Source: Hawksworthiomyces lignivorus (lineage: Eukaryota > Ascomycota > Sordariomycetes > Ophiostomatales > Ophiostomataceae). From it: 64,000 bases of DNA. Both the position numbers and the translations under genes were made by a program. Where the stretch lies: assembly GCA_002917075.1 (NCBI GenBank), contig NTMA01000046.1:231956-295955 (forward strand), in the 5' to 3' direction. This document shows, one piece after another, positions 52,539-63,640 of this stretch (within the stretch, counting starts at the first letter, position 1; every line of letters starts with the position of its first letter). The notes under the pieces were generated by a model. It had not been told where the DNA came from. It saw only the letters and a program-made list of their open reading frames with translations, and made no database searches.

Positions 52539-54419
52539 TCAGCCCCAGAGCCTCACTTTCCCATCGTCTGACGCTATAGCCAGGAGCCGCGCGTCGGGCG
52601 AGAAAGCTATTGTCTCAATGGTCCCCATATCGTGTTCGCTAAGCGTCCGCAAACTCTGCATTGTCGTCAAGTCCCAGAACGTCACTGCTTCGCCGTTCGA
52701 CGACGCCAAGAGAGGCGAGCCGAGCGAGCCTTGCGGCTTGGGCAAGAAGGCGAGAGACATGATGTAGTCCCGATTGCTCGAGCCAGACGTGAACGTCTCC
52801 AGAGGTCTCCCTGTCGCTGTAGCCCAAATTTTCACTATCCCGTCACTCGACGCCGACGCCGAGTACTGCGCGCCGAGCGAGAAGGCGACCGACCAGATGC
52901 CGGCCTTGTGGTCGCGGAACGTCCGAAAGAGATGTCCTGACTTCGGGTCCCAGAGTCGCACCGTCCGGTCGGCTGATGCTGACGCCAAGATCCCCCCGTC
53001 GGGCGAGAAGGCAAGGGACCGAACGGAATCACTATGGCCACTGAGCTGCAGCTCACAATTCCCCGTCGACATGTCCCAGAGCCTGACAGTATGGTCGCTC
53101 GACGCTGACGCTAGGAGCTGCGAATCGGGCGAGAAAGCAAGGGACCAGACGTGACCTCTATGGCCGCTGAACTTCCGAAAATACTTAAAGGTTAGCAGAT
53201 TCCAGATTATCACTGTCCTATCTTCCGATCCCGACGCCAATAAGTGCGAGCTGGGAGAAAAAGCGACAGATAAAACACCGGCTTTATGGCCGTGAAACAC
53301 CTGCAAGCACCCCGCCGTCATCAGGTCTGGGCGCCAGAGCCGCACCGTCTTGTCATCCGATGCAGTCGCCACGTATCGCGAATCGGGCGAGAAGACCACG
53401 GACACCACACAGTCTGAATGGCCGATAAGCGTCTGCAGGCACCGCGCCGAAGCCGGGTCAAAGGGATCCCTCGAACGAAAGAGTCCACTGCCATGTTCCA
53501 TGGCGCCCACCGTCGCCAGGTCAAAACCAGATGAGTCCCACTCCCTATTGCCATAATCCGTGGCGCCCGCTGTCATCGGCCTGACATCAAATGAGACCTG
53601 GCCCTCATTGCCGTGACCCGTGGCACCCGCTGTCGCCGAGCCAAAGGTATCTTGTCGGCTCCAGCTCCTATTGCCGTGGGCTGCGGCGTCAGTGATCTCT
53701 TTTCTGAGCCGGCGAACTGCGTTTGTCTTCCCTTCGCCAGGTATAAGCGGCAAGAATACGCCAAAAATGCCCTGGAGGCAGTAAGCCCAGTCTTCCTCGT
53801 AAGTAGTCTGTCGTCCCTCGGCCCATTTAAACCGCTCGTCGACTTGGAATTTTGATAGGTCGCGTTCTCGAAGGGCTTCGGCCGGAATCCCGGTTGTTTC
53901 ACAGATCTGCCTCTCCAATGACCTCTTGTTCCCGAGTAGCCTGCCATCCTCGGAGAAGAACTCGACTGAATCTGGTGCTAGAAGTTCCTGGAGCGTCCAG
54001 CCCCGGGTGAACCATCTATGTGCCCGAAAAGCTGATTCCCATGCCAATTCAGCACGCTGGGCAGCCCCATTGCTAGAAACAGATATACCTGACAAGTACA
54101 CATAGCATCGACTCGCATTTTTGTACCAGTCGAACATGGAATTGATTGCTCTGGTTAGCTCATAGTTGCTTGATTTATCGATGCAACAGGTGTCGATCCA
54201 GAAGTAGATGAGGCCGTCCGCCCTTCCTTGTTCTGCGCAGAACCTGATCTTGTTGTAGCCGGTCTTCTCTTGCCCAGTACCTTGGACCATGTCTTGAAAG
54301 GAGACCTCGTTCTCGACATCTGTATCCCAAGTGTGGGACAGTATGGCATAACAAGGTATCCGCTGAATCAAGTCCTTGGTCAACCTAAATCTGCCGTCGC
54401 TATATTCTAGGAGCCGCAT
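52539..54419 (-). CDS. HET-domain / seven-WD40 protein lacking NACHT
   Basis: Intronless, 626 residues. The HET domain occupies about residues 20-165, starting MRLLEYSDGR and including CYAILSHTWD, FWIDTCCIDK, YKNASRCYVYLS and WFTRGWTLQELLAP; its usual trailing segment AYCLQGIFGVFLPLIPGEG follows. HET domains trigger heterokaryon-incompatibility cell death in filamentous ascomycetes. Residues 243-324 are about four degenerate 20-residue repeats. Residues 327-626 form seven WD40 repeats of ~42 residues (GH...VAFSPDS..LASAS.D.TVRLW), enough for one complete propeller. In HET-E/D/R-type proteins a NACHT NTPase lies between HET and WD40; no P-loop or NACHT sequence is visible here. The nearby transposon relic and the gene-poor surroundings suggest an accessory locus. 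Function in allorecognition or defence is inferred. Confidence 0.88.
   Translation of the reverse strand: MRLLEYSDGRFRLTKDLIQRIPCYAILSHTWDTDVENEVSFQDMVQGTGQEKTGYNKIRFCAEQGRADGLIYFWIDTCCIDKSSNYELTRAINSMFDWYKNASRCYVYLSGISVSSNGAAQRAELAWESAFRAHRWFTRGWTLQELLAPDSVEFFSEDGRLLGNKRSLERQICETTGIPAEALRERDLSKFQVDERFKWAEGRQTTYEEDWAYCLQGIFGVFLPLIPGEGKTNAVRRLRKEITDAAAHGNRSWSRQDTFGSATAGATGHGNEGQVSFDVRPMTAGATDYGNREWDSSGFDLATVGAMEHGSGLFRSRDPFDPASARCLQTLIGHSDCVVSVVFSPDSRYVATASDDKTVRLWRPDLMTAGCLQVFHGHKAGVLSVAFSPSSHLLASGSEDRTVIIWNLLTFKYFRKFSGHRGHVWSLAFSPDSQLLASASSDHTVRLWDMSTGNCELQLSGHSDSVRSLAFSPDGGILASASADRTVRLWDPKSGHLFRTFRDHKAGIWSVAFSLGAQYSASASSDGIVKIWATATGRPLETFTSGSSNRDYIMSLAFLPKPQGSLGSPLLASSNGEAVTFWDLTTMQSLRTLSEHDMGTIETIAFSPDARLLAIASDDGKVRLWG
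53470..53700 (-). repeat. Degenerate ~60-nt tandem repeats inside the HET-WD40 gene
   Basis: Four coding copies with period about 60 nt, marked on the plus strand by recurring TATTGCCGT/CATTGCCGT and GGCGCCCGCTGTC-like segments. They encode units such as TAGATGHGNE, TAGATDYGNREW and TVGAMEHGSG, in the linker between HET and WD40. Confidence 0.75.
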
Positions 54420-55488
54420 TGTCTCGGATGAGGTGCACCATGAGGATCAGACGGTAACCGAAAGGACAGCAGCTTTCCAGCTTGACGTCGATGCCCTGAA
54501 TGAATCGATGGGATCGCACTGATAGAGTGGAACTGAATATGTGTTGGGGGGAACGTGAGAGCGACACGGCTGTCAGCGTTCTGATGCGAGCGCCTCAAGG
54601 CACCCCAGCACACCATTTGTGTGGCTGGGCGCAGCGGTAATCACACGTTGCTTGCGAATCAATCGGCCTCATATTTTTATATTCTCCAGGATCGCAATTA
54701 GGGCCGCATCTTCATATATCGCAGTGTGCAAGAGTGGCTTTCTCCCGTTGAACCGCCTAGGATGTCAGATGCCGCAGACGTCTGCAAGTGAAATTATTCT
54801 AGTCTTTCCTCTAACGCTGGACCACACCATGGACCGGGTAACCTGAAAAAGAATCCAGGTGTCTCTGGACTGACGGCACAATGCTAGTAGCTGTGCGACA
54901 GCTAATTCGCCTCCTACGGTATTAAGGTTCTCCCCCCAGTGGTAGGCGCCGCAAGTACATGCAGGCAGCATGAGCGCTAACAAGCAGTGCAATGCTGGTC
55001 TCAAGCCGGGCGACGGCTAGCATCTCCAATGTCTACTCCTACTACATACGGCAAATTCACAAAATATATCACAGCTCACTTCACTCGTCATTCTTTTCTT
55101 AATTTACGCTAACTCTCCCCTCTTCACTCGCTCTATTTACCTCCCATGGAGAGCGACAGCGGAAGCAGGCCACAGTACCTAGCTTTTAGCACCCCCACCA
55201 TATAAAATAATACTCTTTTAAGGTGAGTGGAGCGCAGAAGCCTTGGTGGTTGTGCCTTTGGTCCACTAACGGGGAGAGGATAAAATTTAGTGAGGGGAGA
55301 GAACAGGGTTTTAAGCGATGGCAGCTGCTCGATGTTTGCTTGCTTATGAATGCTGTCGCGCGGCTAACGAAACATCATGATCAGCTTTATCGCAAAGTAC
55401 CTAATTAGATGTTCCGCTATTACTATGTCCCTACAATGTTTTCAGCGAGGTCTAAGACGTATGTACTAAGGTGGACCTCGCAGAGCTC
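54420..55488. other. Upstream region of HET-WD40
   Basis: 1.1 kb between the HET-WD40 start and the left transposon end. It becomes AT-rich towards the element. No ORF of interest. Confidence 0.65.
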
Positions 55489-55490
55489 TA

Positions 55491-55583
55491 CTCGTGCTGC
55501 ACCCCACTTTAGGAGCCGCTTCCTCTTAGAAGCGAGCACCTTACAAGTGAGGTGCTAATCAGCCAAATGCGTATATCAGTCAA
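55491..55583 (+). repeat. Left terminal inverted repeat
   Basis: Begins CTCGTGCTGCACCC. Its reverse complement is found at 56350-56440. Confidence 0.88.
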
Positions 55584-56349
55584 CCCGAGTCTTTTCATTA
55601 TTATTTCTGAATAAATACGTAGTCCCTGAAAAGTCTATTGTGAGTCCAGAAAGTCTTTGTATCGTTCTACCGAACGCTGCTATCTTTGCAGCTGTCTAGC
55701 TTGTTGTTGTTATTGTTGTTAATGAAGTAGTCTCTTTCGTGCTAGTTCGGCAGCTTTTCCTGCCCTTTCGAGAGCGTCTTGCTCTGAGTTTTTCACTACA
55801 CCCAGTGCGTCTGCTAAGGCCAAAACGCCACCATGTTCTACATACATTTTCCTCCCCTTGGAAGCAGTGTTTCGAGCTGCTCTAGCATCTCTTTACCGAT
55901 TGAGATTAACCATTGTTTGTACAAGTTCTGCTCTTTGTCTAACCGACGCTGTTAATGGGGTGCTTGTGAACTAAATAGAGATAATGACAATAGGGGGGCG
56001 AGAAGTATATTATCGAGTTCTTTGTGAACGCAAAGATTCAGTTTATCTAGCCGACCAATATAATTGTAAATAGCCTCCTCTTCACCTGACGACAACAGTG
56101 TATCTGTAGCTGGTTTTGTCATGCGGTGGCTCGACCCCCCTTAACCGTCTGCCCAACTGACTCCACGATACCTAGAGCATCCGCACCACGGTTTGGAGTT
56201 TTCAACCAGGATTTTCATGAAAGAAGGTAACAGCTTGGGACAGTGCCCTTTCTATTTCTAGTGAGATTTTGTCCATTTATTAGTAATTAGAGACGCGATG
56301 AAGTTTGTGTTGTTGGCTCGTTTGTAAACAAATCCAAAGTAGTGCACAT

Positions 56350-56440
56350 TTGACTGATATGCGTATTTGGCTGATTAGCAACTTACAAGTAAGGTGCTCG
56401 CTTCTGAGAAGCGGGTCCTAATAGTAGGGTGCAGCACGAG
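56350..56440 (-). repeat. Right terminal inverted repeat
   Basis: Ends GGGTGCAGCACGAG followed by TA. It mirrors the left TIR with mostly transition-type differences. Confidence 0.88.
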
Positions 56441-56813
56441 TAGAATCTCGAAAGTCGATAAACGTTCTTTTATTCACCTTGGGCTTTTGATACTTGAGAA
56501 AATTGCGCTTCAAACGTTTTTCTGTAATTCTTGTGTAGCGTATGCAGTGTTTTGATGACGGCTTTCCTCCTCACACCTTATATCATGTACGCAGAAGTAA
56601 AATACACAAGCACGAAAGTCTCCATTGTCCCAAAAGAAATGCAAAAAATGTTACAAACGCCGCAGACCCGTCCGCTTTTCCACACGCGAAGAGCAATATA
56701 TACAAACAAACTGATAACACGAGAGCAGTGCAGGGCAAAAGAATACGCCGCACTCTCTACCTCCCTTCTTCCATAGAAATTCCACCATAGCAACCGCCTA
56801 ACGCCACGGCCAC

Positions 56814-59800
56814 TCACATCATCTCCCGGCCGAGCTCGTAAGTCCACCCGCCCTCCCGGCGGATCTTGTCGCGCGCAGCGAGATCTTTGCGGATATCCTC
56901 CTCGGTCAGCCGATCGGCGCCGCTCCAGTTGGCACTGCTGGTGCGTGCCCGGAACTTGTGCCACCGGTCCTTGCTCTTGCTGAAAACCTCCTCCATGTTC
57001 AGTGGTCCGGGCGGGCCAAAGACCTGGAACGGATCCACAGTCTCCTGCCTCATGAGCGCCCGCCGCAGGTCCGGCGAGTCTGCCCATGGTGCCACGTTGG
57101 TGGGTCCGCTGTCGTCCTCGCTGTCCTCGTCGTCGGTTTGGATCTCCGGCAGCTCGATGCCGTCGCCGTTGGGGAACCGTGGCGACGACTTCGCTGTGGA
57201 CTTGGCTGCAGACTTGGCCGTGGATTTGCCTGTCAGCGGCGCGCCGCCCGGCCGCATGGGCGTCTTGTGAGGATTGGGCGCGGCCGAGGAGCCTGCCGCC
57301 GACGCCGCTGCCGCTGCCGCCGCCGTACTGGCATTGGTGTTGGTCGCAAAGGAAATGGGTGTTTTTGACACTTGTGCCATGTCCATCGGATGGCCAGCCC
57401 TGGTCTGGTGGTTGTGCTGTGCCGTGACTGTGGACTTGAAAAGGTCGCGCGACACATTGGCCGAAGCTGGCGCCGTCGTATAGCCATTGCCGAAGAGGGA
57501 TTTGTTCGGCAAGTCCTGTTTCATCTGTTAGCCTGAGAAGAAGAGTATGCTTGTGACACGGAGAGCAATTATACCTTTTTGAAACCACCTGAAGGGCGAA
57601 CTGGCGGCCCTTTGATGCTAGACACACGGGGATTGTGGCCACCCATCTCCAACTCGTCCTCGTCAAACTCCTCGCTCATGCGGATCCGCTTGGCATCCTT
57701 GGATTGGTATGCTGGCATATTGCCAGCGTTACCAGTACCGCCGCCGCCAGCAGTTCCTGGCCGGCCATGGGCGTCGTAGCCATCCGTCCCAGGGAGTGGC
57801 CGCTTCGACAATGACTTTCCTGCGTTGGACAGCACAGCATTCACCGGGCGGTGCAGGTCCTCTTGAGAGCGATGCACAGTCGAGCTAGCTGCAGCTGCCA
57901 GCCGCGACTGCGGCCGAGACGGTTGCGTGTCATTTCGCCCATAGTCCGCTGTTGGTCCATTTGGTAGCTGTGTTCGCACAGCCGGCGGTGGTGCCCTCGT
58001 CTGCTTGGCCTTCTCGATAGCCGCCTGTCTCTGCTGTGCGGCGGCTGCCTTCTTGGCGGCTGCCGCCTCGGCATTCGCTTGCTCGCGCTCGCGCTCCTTT
58101 TGCTTCTGCAGCTCTTGTCTCCGCTGCTCTTCCTGCTCCTGCAGGGCTGCTCTCTTCCGCTCCATCTCCGCCTTAGCATCACGCTTCCGCTGGGCCTCGC
58201 GTTCTTCCTGCTCCTTTCGCTTCGCAGCCAATTCCAGAGCCTTGGGACGCCCATTCGACGACACCGAGCTCTTGAGGCTCTGCAGAGATGGCTTCGCGTG
58301 CAGGGACGCAGCGCTGGCCTTGTTCTTCAGCTGCGGCTGCGGAGGCCCAACAAGAGTCTCGTGCAGTGTCGCAGCAAGAACGCTATTCGAAGGATGGAAC
58401 TGGGACTGCTGCTGTTGCTGAGAGCTCGATGTATTGACGCGGATGACTGTTGGCGCTTGTTTGGCCTTGGACGCTTCTTTTGTCGGCTTGATCGGCCGTC
58501 GAATAGTGCGGGTGCTCTGCGCCGACCGAGGAGCCGAGGTAGTTGACGACACTGTGCTGTGTGCTGGCGGTGGAGGAGGCGCCATGGAGGTGGGAGCATC
58601 GGCCATGTCCACGTCGGGCTCGGCTTGCTGAGCCCTTGTTTTCCTTGGACTGGTTCTTGTGGCCTTTGCTGGAGCGCGCACTGGGGAGCTTGTCTGTTGC
58701 TTCGACTTCACTGGAGATTGCTGCGTGATCATAGCCACGTCATCGCCTTCTTCCTCTCGCTGCTGTAGCTGCTTATTCTGCTGCTTCTGTTTCTGTTGTT
58801 TTTGCTGCTGCTGCTGCTTCTGCTGCTGCTGCTGCTGCTCTTCCAGCTCAATCCGCTCCTTTTCCGCAGCGATCTTGGCTTGCTTCTCCACGATGGCCGT
58901 CGCCTTCTCTTGTTCTTCACTGAAGACCCGGGCCTTTTCTCTCTCCTTTTCGCGCATCTTCTCCAGCTTGCCCATCTGTTCAGTCATTCGCTGCGTTTCC
59001 TTTATTTCCTTCTCGCGCTGCTTCTGCTCGCGGCGTTCGCGTTCTGTGGATGCGCGTGTCTTGCGGAAAGGCCGGGAAGGGCTTGCGGCTCTCGATGGAG
59101 ACTCCAGCACCGGCGAAGCATCGGGTGCCGCGGCCGGAGCGTTAGAAAGTACAGATGTTGCAGAGGCCTGCCGGGACAGATCAGGCCGAGAGAGATCGGC
59201 GACGCTGCCGTTGCGAGACTTGAGTGCCAGCGTCTCCGTCGACGGGCCCAATAGGAGGCCAAGTCGGGTCGTAGACGGAGACAGGAGCGAAGACTTGCCC
59301 TCTGCGCTGATCGCGGCGCTGCTGGCCAAGAGTCCCTTAGAACTCTTGATGATAGAAGACAGTTTGTTCTTGACGTGCTTGAGAGGGCTGTCGCGGTAAT
59401 TGCGCGAGGGAGACTTGGACGGTGTTGGTGGTCGGTCGTCCATCTCCGAGACGGCTGCCAATGTCGGGTGAGACGCGTTAGATGGGTTGGAAACAGATAT
59501 GGGTTTGGTCGTGGCCAGCATTGCAGGGTCGACAATCGGAAGGGATGGCACAGACGCCGATTTCATATGTCCCGTAACAGTGCTAGTTGTCCTCTCAGGA
59601 ATGGTCGGCGCCTGCCCTCGCACTGGTGACGCAGGCCGAGAACTATCCTGCTGGCGCTGCTTGGGTAGCACAAAATCTGTCTGGCTGCTAGTGGCAGCAG
59701 CAGATTCCTGCGCTGCCTTCATAGAAGCAAGGCTCTTAGCCATCTGAAGACGAGGGCTTGTGGTTCCCGCAGCGGGAGGCGACAGTACCCAGTCATCGTC

Positions 59801-61878
59801 ATCATCTTCGTTGTCTTCTGGAAATGCCCCAGGAGCGGCAACAGAATTTGCGTTTTTCTTAGGAGACGACGTTGGCTGAGGATGTTGTTGCTGTTGCTGC
59901 TGCTGCTGCTGCTGCAGTTGCTGTTGTTGTGACCGCTGCTGGCTCTGCTGCTGTGCCAGGGCGGCCAACGCGTTCTGAGTTGCTCCAGGCAGATGGCTAG
60001 CCAGGGATTTGGACGGCCGCGGGCCATTTGCCTGGGATTTGCCCAGCATGCTGATCCGGTCGTGCAGCCTCTGCGCGTATGTCTTGTTGTGAGCAGCGAT
60101 ACCATTTTCGACATCCATGGCACTCTGCCCCGTGAAGTTGGTTTTGGCATTGACGTCGTGATCGTCGCCGTCCTCGTCGTGATCGTCTTCTTCTCTTCCC
60201 AGAGGACGGACATTGCCAAGGCTCTTGCCGCCAGTGACGCGGCTGTAATAGCTCGTCCGTCCAGGATCGATGTGGCTTGCGCGAGACTTTCCGGCACCGG
60301 CAACTCCCATGCTCTTGTTCGACGTGAACGGCTCGCGTGCTGGGAGAGAAGCAAAATTGAGGCTGCTCTTCCGAACGATTGGCCGCACTGGACTTGAAGG
60401 ATCTGAAGGTGACCGTGCAAGATCTTCCTCATCTTCATGGATTTCTTCGTCATCTTTGTCGCCTTCCTCGTCCTCCTTCTCTTCCTCTTCCTCAGCGGCA
60501 CCATCATTGTTCTGGGCCTGAGCCTGAACAGCAGCAGCAGCCGCAGCTGCAGCTTTTGCAGCAATAAAAGCTGGAATAGCGGTTGTTGGCGGCGTAGGCA
60601 CGGCTGGGGGCACCTGCATAGCAGCGAGCGCAGGCGATGCAGCGGCAACGGCTGGTGTAATATCGACTCCCATAGCCGAGAGCAGCTCACGGGGTGGTGG
60701 GCACGCAGGCGTAGTGGACTGCAAAGGCGACGACGGCTGCGGCACGGGTTTCCGGTTTGGGGACGTCGCAGGGTTCTTCTGCGGAGAAGACGCCTTTGCG
60801 GTCCGGACAGGAGAAGGTGATTCCACAGGGCAGAAGGGTGACGACGAGGCCTCCATAGCCACGGTGGGCGAAGACAAGACGGCCTGCTGCACAGCTGCGG
60901 CCACGTCGACGGTCTGCTCTTCCTTCGCAGAATGGAATGTGGGCTCGACTGTCGGCTGTGTAGGGCTAGGCCGATCCGCCATCTCGTCTGGTGAGGTCAC
61001 CAGAGGAACCATGGTAGTGAGAGCGGCAGCAGTTTGCTTTGTGGCTTTTGCATCTGCTAGTGTTTTCCGGCTGACCGGCTCTGGCGTCGCAGGACGCGCT
61101 GGCTGTGAGAAGGGTCGCGCGGTAGGGCCGGCGGCCAGCTCGTCTTCATCATCATCTGCATCCATGTTTGCAATATCTTGCGACTGGCTGCCATGGTATC
61201 CAGAATCGGTGAACGACGACGCTTCTTTTGCCGCTGGTTTCGTCGCTGCCTTGGCTGCAGCGATAGCTTTCTTAGCGCCCTGCTGCGCGCCAGGCTTTGT
61301 CGTCTTCTTGGAGAGGCTGGTGCGCGGCGACGTCCGGCTGGGCTTGTCTTCGGCAACCTTGAAGGAAGGCGACTGGCGTCTCTGCTGCTGCTGCAGGTTG
61401 CTGAGCTTGGAGATGGCAAAGGGGTTTGGTGCGGCGCCCTTGGGTGTGGCAGAGAAGACGTCGGTTAATGGCTGATTTTGTTCCTGCAGTGTCAGTTCAC
61501 GCTCATTGTCTTTCCGAAGGGAAGCTCCGGGGTAGACTAACCGCTCGCATGTCTCCTTTGTTTACCTTCCGCGCCGTGCGTGGCGTCTTGCCGCGTAATT
61601 TCCCCGGCGTTTTGAATATGTCGGCAACATTTCTAGGTTTCTGGTCAGCATCCAATGCACAGTAGAGAAACCAGTCCGCGTAGGGCAAGACGCTCAAAAA
61701 CGAACATTTGGTTCTCTGAGAAGATCTCGGCCATGTGCTCGTTGAGCCAGTCGATCTCGTTCTTGGCCGAGAACATAAACTCTTCCACCTCAGACTGGGC
61801 AATGTGCAGAGCGGTTGTCCGCTCTTCGGTGATCCAGGGCGCCGCCCCGATGGGGTGACGCGGTCCTCTCATCGCCAT
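56814..61878 (-). CDS. SLI15: INCENP/Sli15, chromosomal passenger complex scaffold
   Basis: Complement of join(56814-57515, 57575-61483, 61566-61632, 61706-61878), 1616 residues. INCENP anchors Aurora B kinase to Survivin/Bir1 and Borealin at centromeres and spindles. The N-terminus (WLNEHMAEIFSENQ, then NVADIFKTPGKLRGKTPRTARK across the first junction) and PLTDVFSATP are fungal INCENP signatures. The C-terminal IN-box, which binds and activates Aurora, is at about residues 1502-1550: ELPEIQTDDEDSEDD then APWADSPDLRRALMRQ. Between them are Ser/Pro-rich disorder, polyQ runs, and two long charged Arg/Lys/Glu stretches that could form single alpha helices (microtubule-binding in vertebrates). 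Intron 3 has two possible acceptors 12 nt apart, differing by four residues. Much longer than yeast Sli15. Confidence 0.92.
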
Positions 61879-63290
61879 GGCAGGCGATGGGCGGCGGACG
61901 TGTTTCGGTGGACGCGATGGCAGATGAAAGAATAAAGTAAACAATGAAGAGAGATGGAATGGCCAAGAAGATTGAAAAGACCTAGAATAGGAGAGACCGG
62001 TAAAAAAAAAAAGGGACGTGGTCGTGAGTGTCGATTTGGTCTGGACTGAAATATCAAAGAAAGAAGGGCAAAAGAAGAGAGGTCCAAGAGTATGTAGAGA
62101 GGCATAAGCAGTAAGAGGGCAAATAGGCGTGAGTGCGGTTGGTGTGTGGAGTGGGCTCAACAAGGAAAGTGTTTGTTTTGATTGTGATTACCCTTTTCGG
62201 TAAGGTGTATAAAAGTGGATCTGTGCTTCACCTTCCCGGTCCACATTTTCCTTACACGCTATATCACGTGCCGACACAGCGCGCAGCGGCAGCCGTTTGG
62301 ACTCCAGAAAGAGGGCATGTGTCGCTGCCAGTTTTTGTCCCCTTCGGCGGTAAATTTCAGTCCCTCAAAGCACCCTTGTTAAGTACATACGCTTAAAAGG
62401 GATGTACTGTTTAAGCTAAACATAAGTACTCCGTCTAGGTTGCAGGTCAGATTTGTGACCTCCACAGATTAGCTAACCAAAAACTGTAAACTGTAAAATA
62501 AAGCAGAGTAAAAGAATAGTGGAAGAGAAAAAGGGAGAGGATAGAGGAAAAGAGAAAGGGGAACGTATATAATACTTGCTAGTTGACCTTTTCTTGTTGT
62601 CTTTTATTTTTTTACTTTGTAATTTTTTTTTTCTTTATTTGGTCTTATACGTTACACAAACATCGAGTATAGTTGTGAAAGGCTGAGATCCAGTTGCAAT
62701 TTCAACGCGAATAGGGCCACAAACGGTCTATTCTAAAGCTAAAGGAGAAAAGAAGGAAGGAAAGCTTCGAACACTTTCACGGCAGCACGTAGGCTATTTA
62801 CAGAAAAGGAGGCGGCGCGTGCCCGGTGGGTACGGGGCCGCCTCGTCGTGCGTCCCGCACGCGTCTCGTCGGTCCTTCGGCCGGCTCGGGTCACCGACCC
62901 AGGCCCTTTACGGGTCTGACCCGTTATATTTACATTGCTTCTATGCCTATCATAGTCTTTCCATAACAATCACCGACGACCATAGGTCTCAATTGGTCGA
63001 TTTTGTCTAAATAGAGATTTGTCACTTATTATAGATTCAATAACGACTCTCTACTGGCTACCACTCGTAAACAAACAAGGTAGCAAAAAGAACGAACCAA
63101 GAGATCGAAAGGTTTATAGGAGCATACTATACGTACGTGCAAACAGACTAGGCTCAACTACTCTCAATCGCAACGGCCGCGATTAACAACCAAGACGCGG
63201 CCTCCACTAGGCTTTCTTCGTTCTTCCTTATCCATGGTTACTACCTTGACCCTTTACTAGAAAAAGAACATACCGGAACCCGGTGCCCGG
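61879..63290. other. INCENP upstream region
   Basis: 1.4 kb without a gene. It has a near copy of the nonamer (TACTCCGTC) at 62427, AT-rich sequence, and an abrupt GC-rich block at about 62810-62930 that may be part of a transposon terminal repeat. That last point is only a guess from composition. Confidence 0.55.
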
Positions 63291-63299
63291 CACAGGCCA

Positions 63300-63640
63300 T
63301 GGGCCAAGCGTTTGTGGCTTGCATGCACTACGCAACGGAATGGGCTATGGCCGCCATGGCGGCAACATAAGAACAGCAAGAAACGTCGGCAAATGGATCG
63401 CGAGCACCAGCACCTTCGTACCGTGTCAATGACAAGGTATGGCTATCATTACGAAATATCCATACCGACCGCTCAAGCAAGAAACTCGACTGGTTACACG
63501 CAAAAGTATACAGCCCGCCAAGTTGTCTCTTCTCACGCTGTCAAGCTAGATGTGCCAACCGATATCCACCCAGTGTTTCATGTCGACTCGCATGGCGTCG
63601 GACCAGAGCGGTGTTTCTGTACAACAGAAGATCGCCAGCG
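63300..63640 (+). mobile_element. Ty3/gypsy retrotransposon remnant (integrase C-terminal region)
   Basis: Short, broken coding similarity to the end of a gypsy-type polyprotein. One frame reads SRAPAPSYRVNDKVWLSLRN, followed by a KKLDW motif. After a frame change at roughly 63505-63520 another frame reads SSHAVKLDVP and HPVFHVD, typical of the segment before the chromodomain. An in-frame stop precedes the first part (near 63368). No reverse transcriptase, RNase H or clear LTR is in the window. It is a dead fragment. Confidence 0.7.

Larger units (their letters stand above)
55489..56442. mobile_element. Decayed Fot1/pogo-type (Tc1/mariner superfamily) DNA transposon
   Basis: A 950-bp element bounded by long terminal inverted repeats (55491-55583 and 56350-56440) and flanked on both sides by TA (55489-55490 and 56441-56442), the target duplication of this superfamily. 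The TIRs match over about 92 bp apart from scattered substitutions and two small indels. Inside, on the minus strand at about 56005-56095, a frame reads SGEEEAIYNYIGRLDKLNL, resembling the helix-turn-helix region of Fot1/pogo transposases. Stops interrupt the frame elsewhere and no DDE core is seen, so the copy is internally deleted and inactive by itself. Confidence 0.75.
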
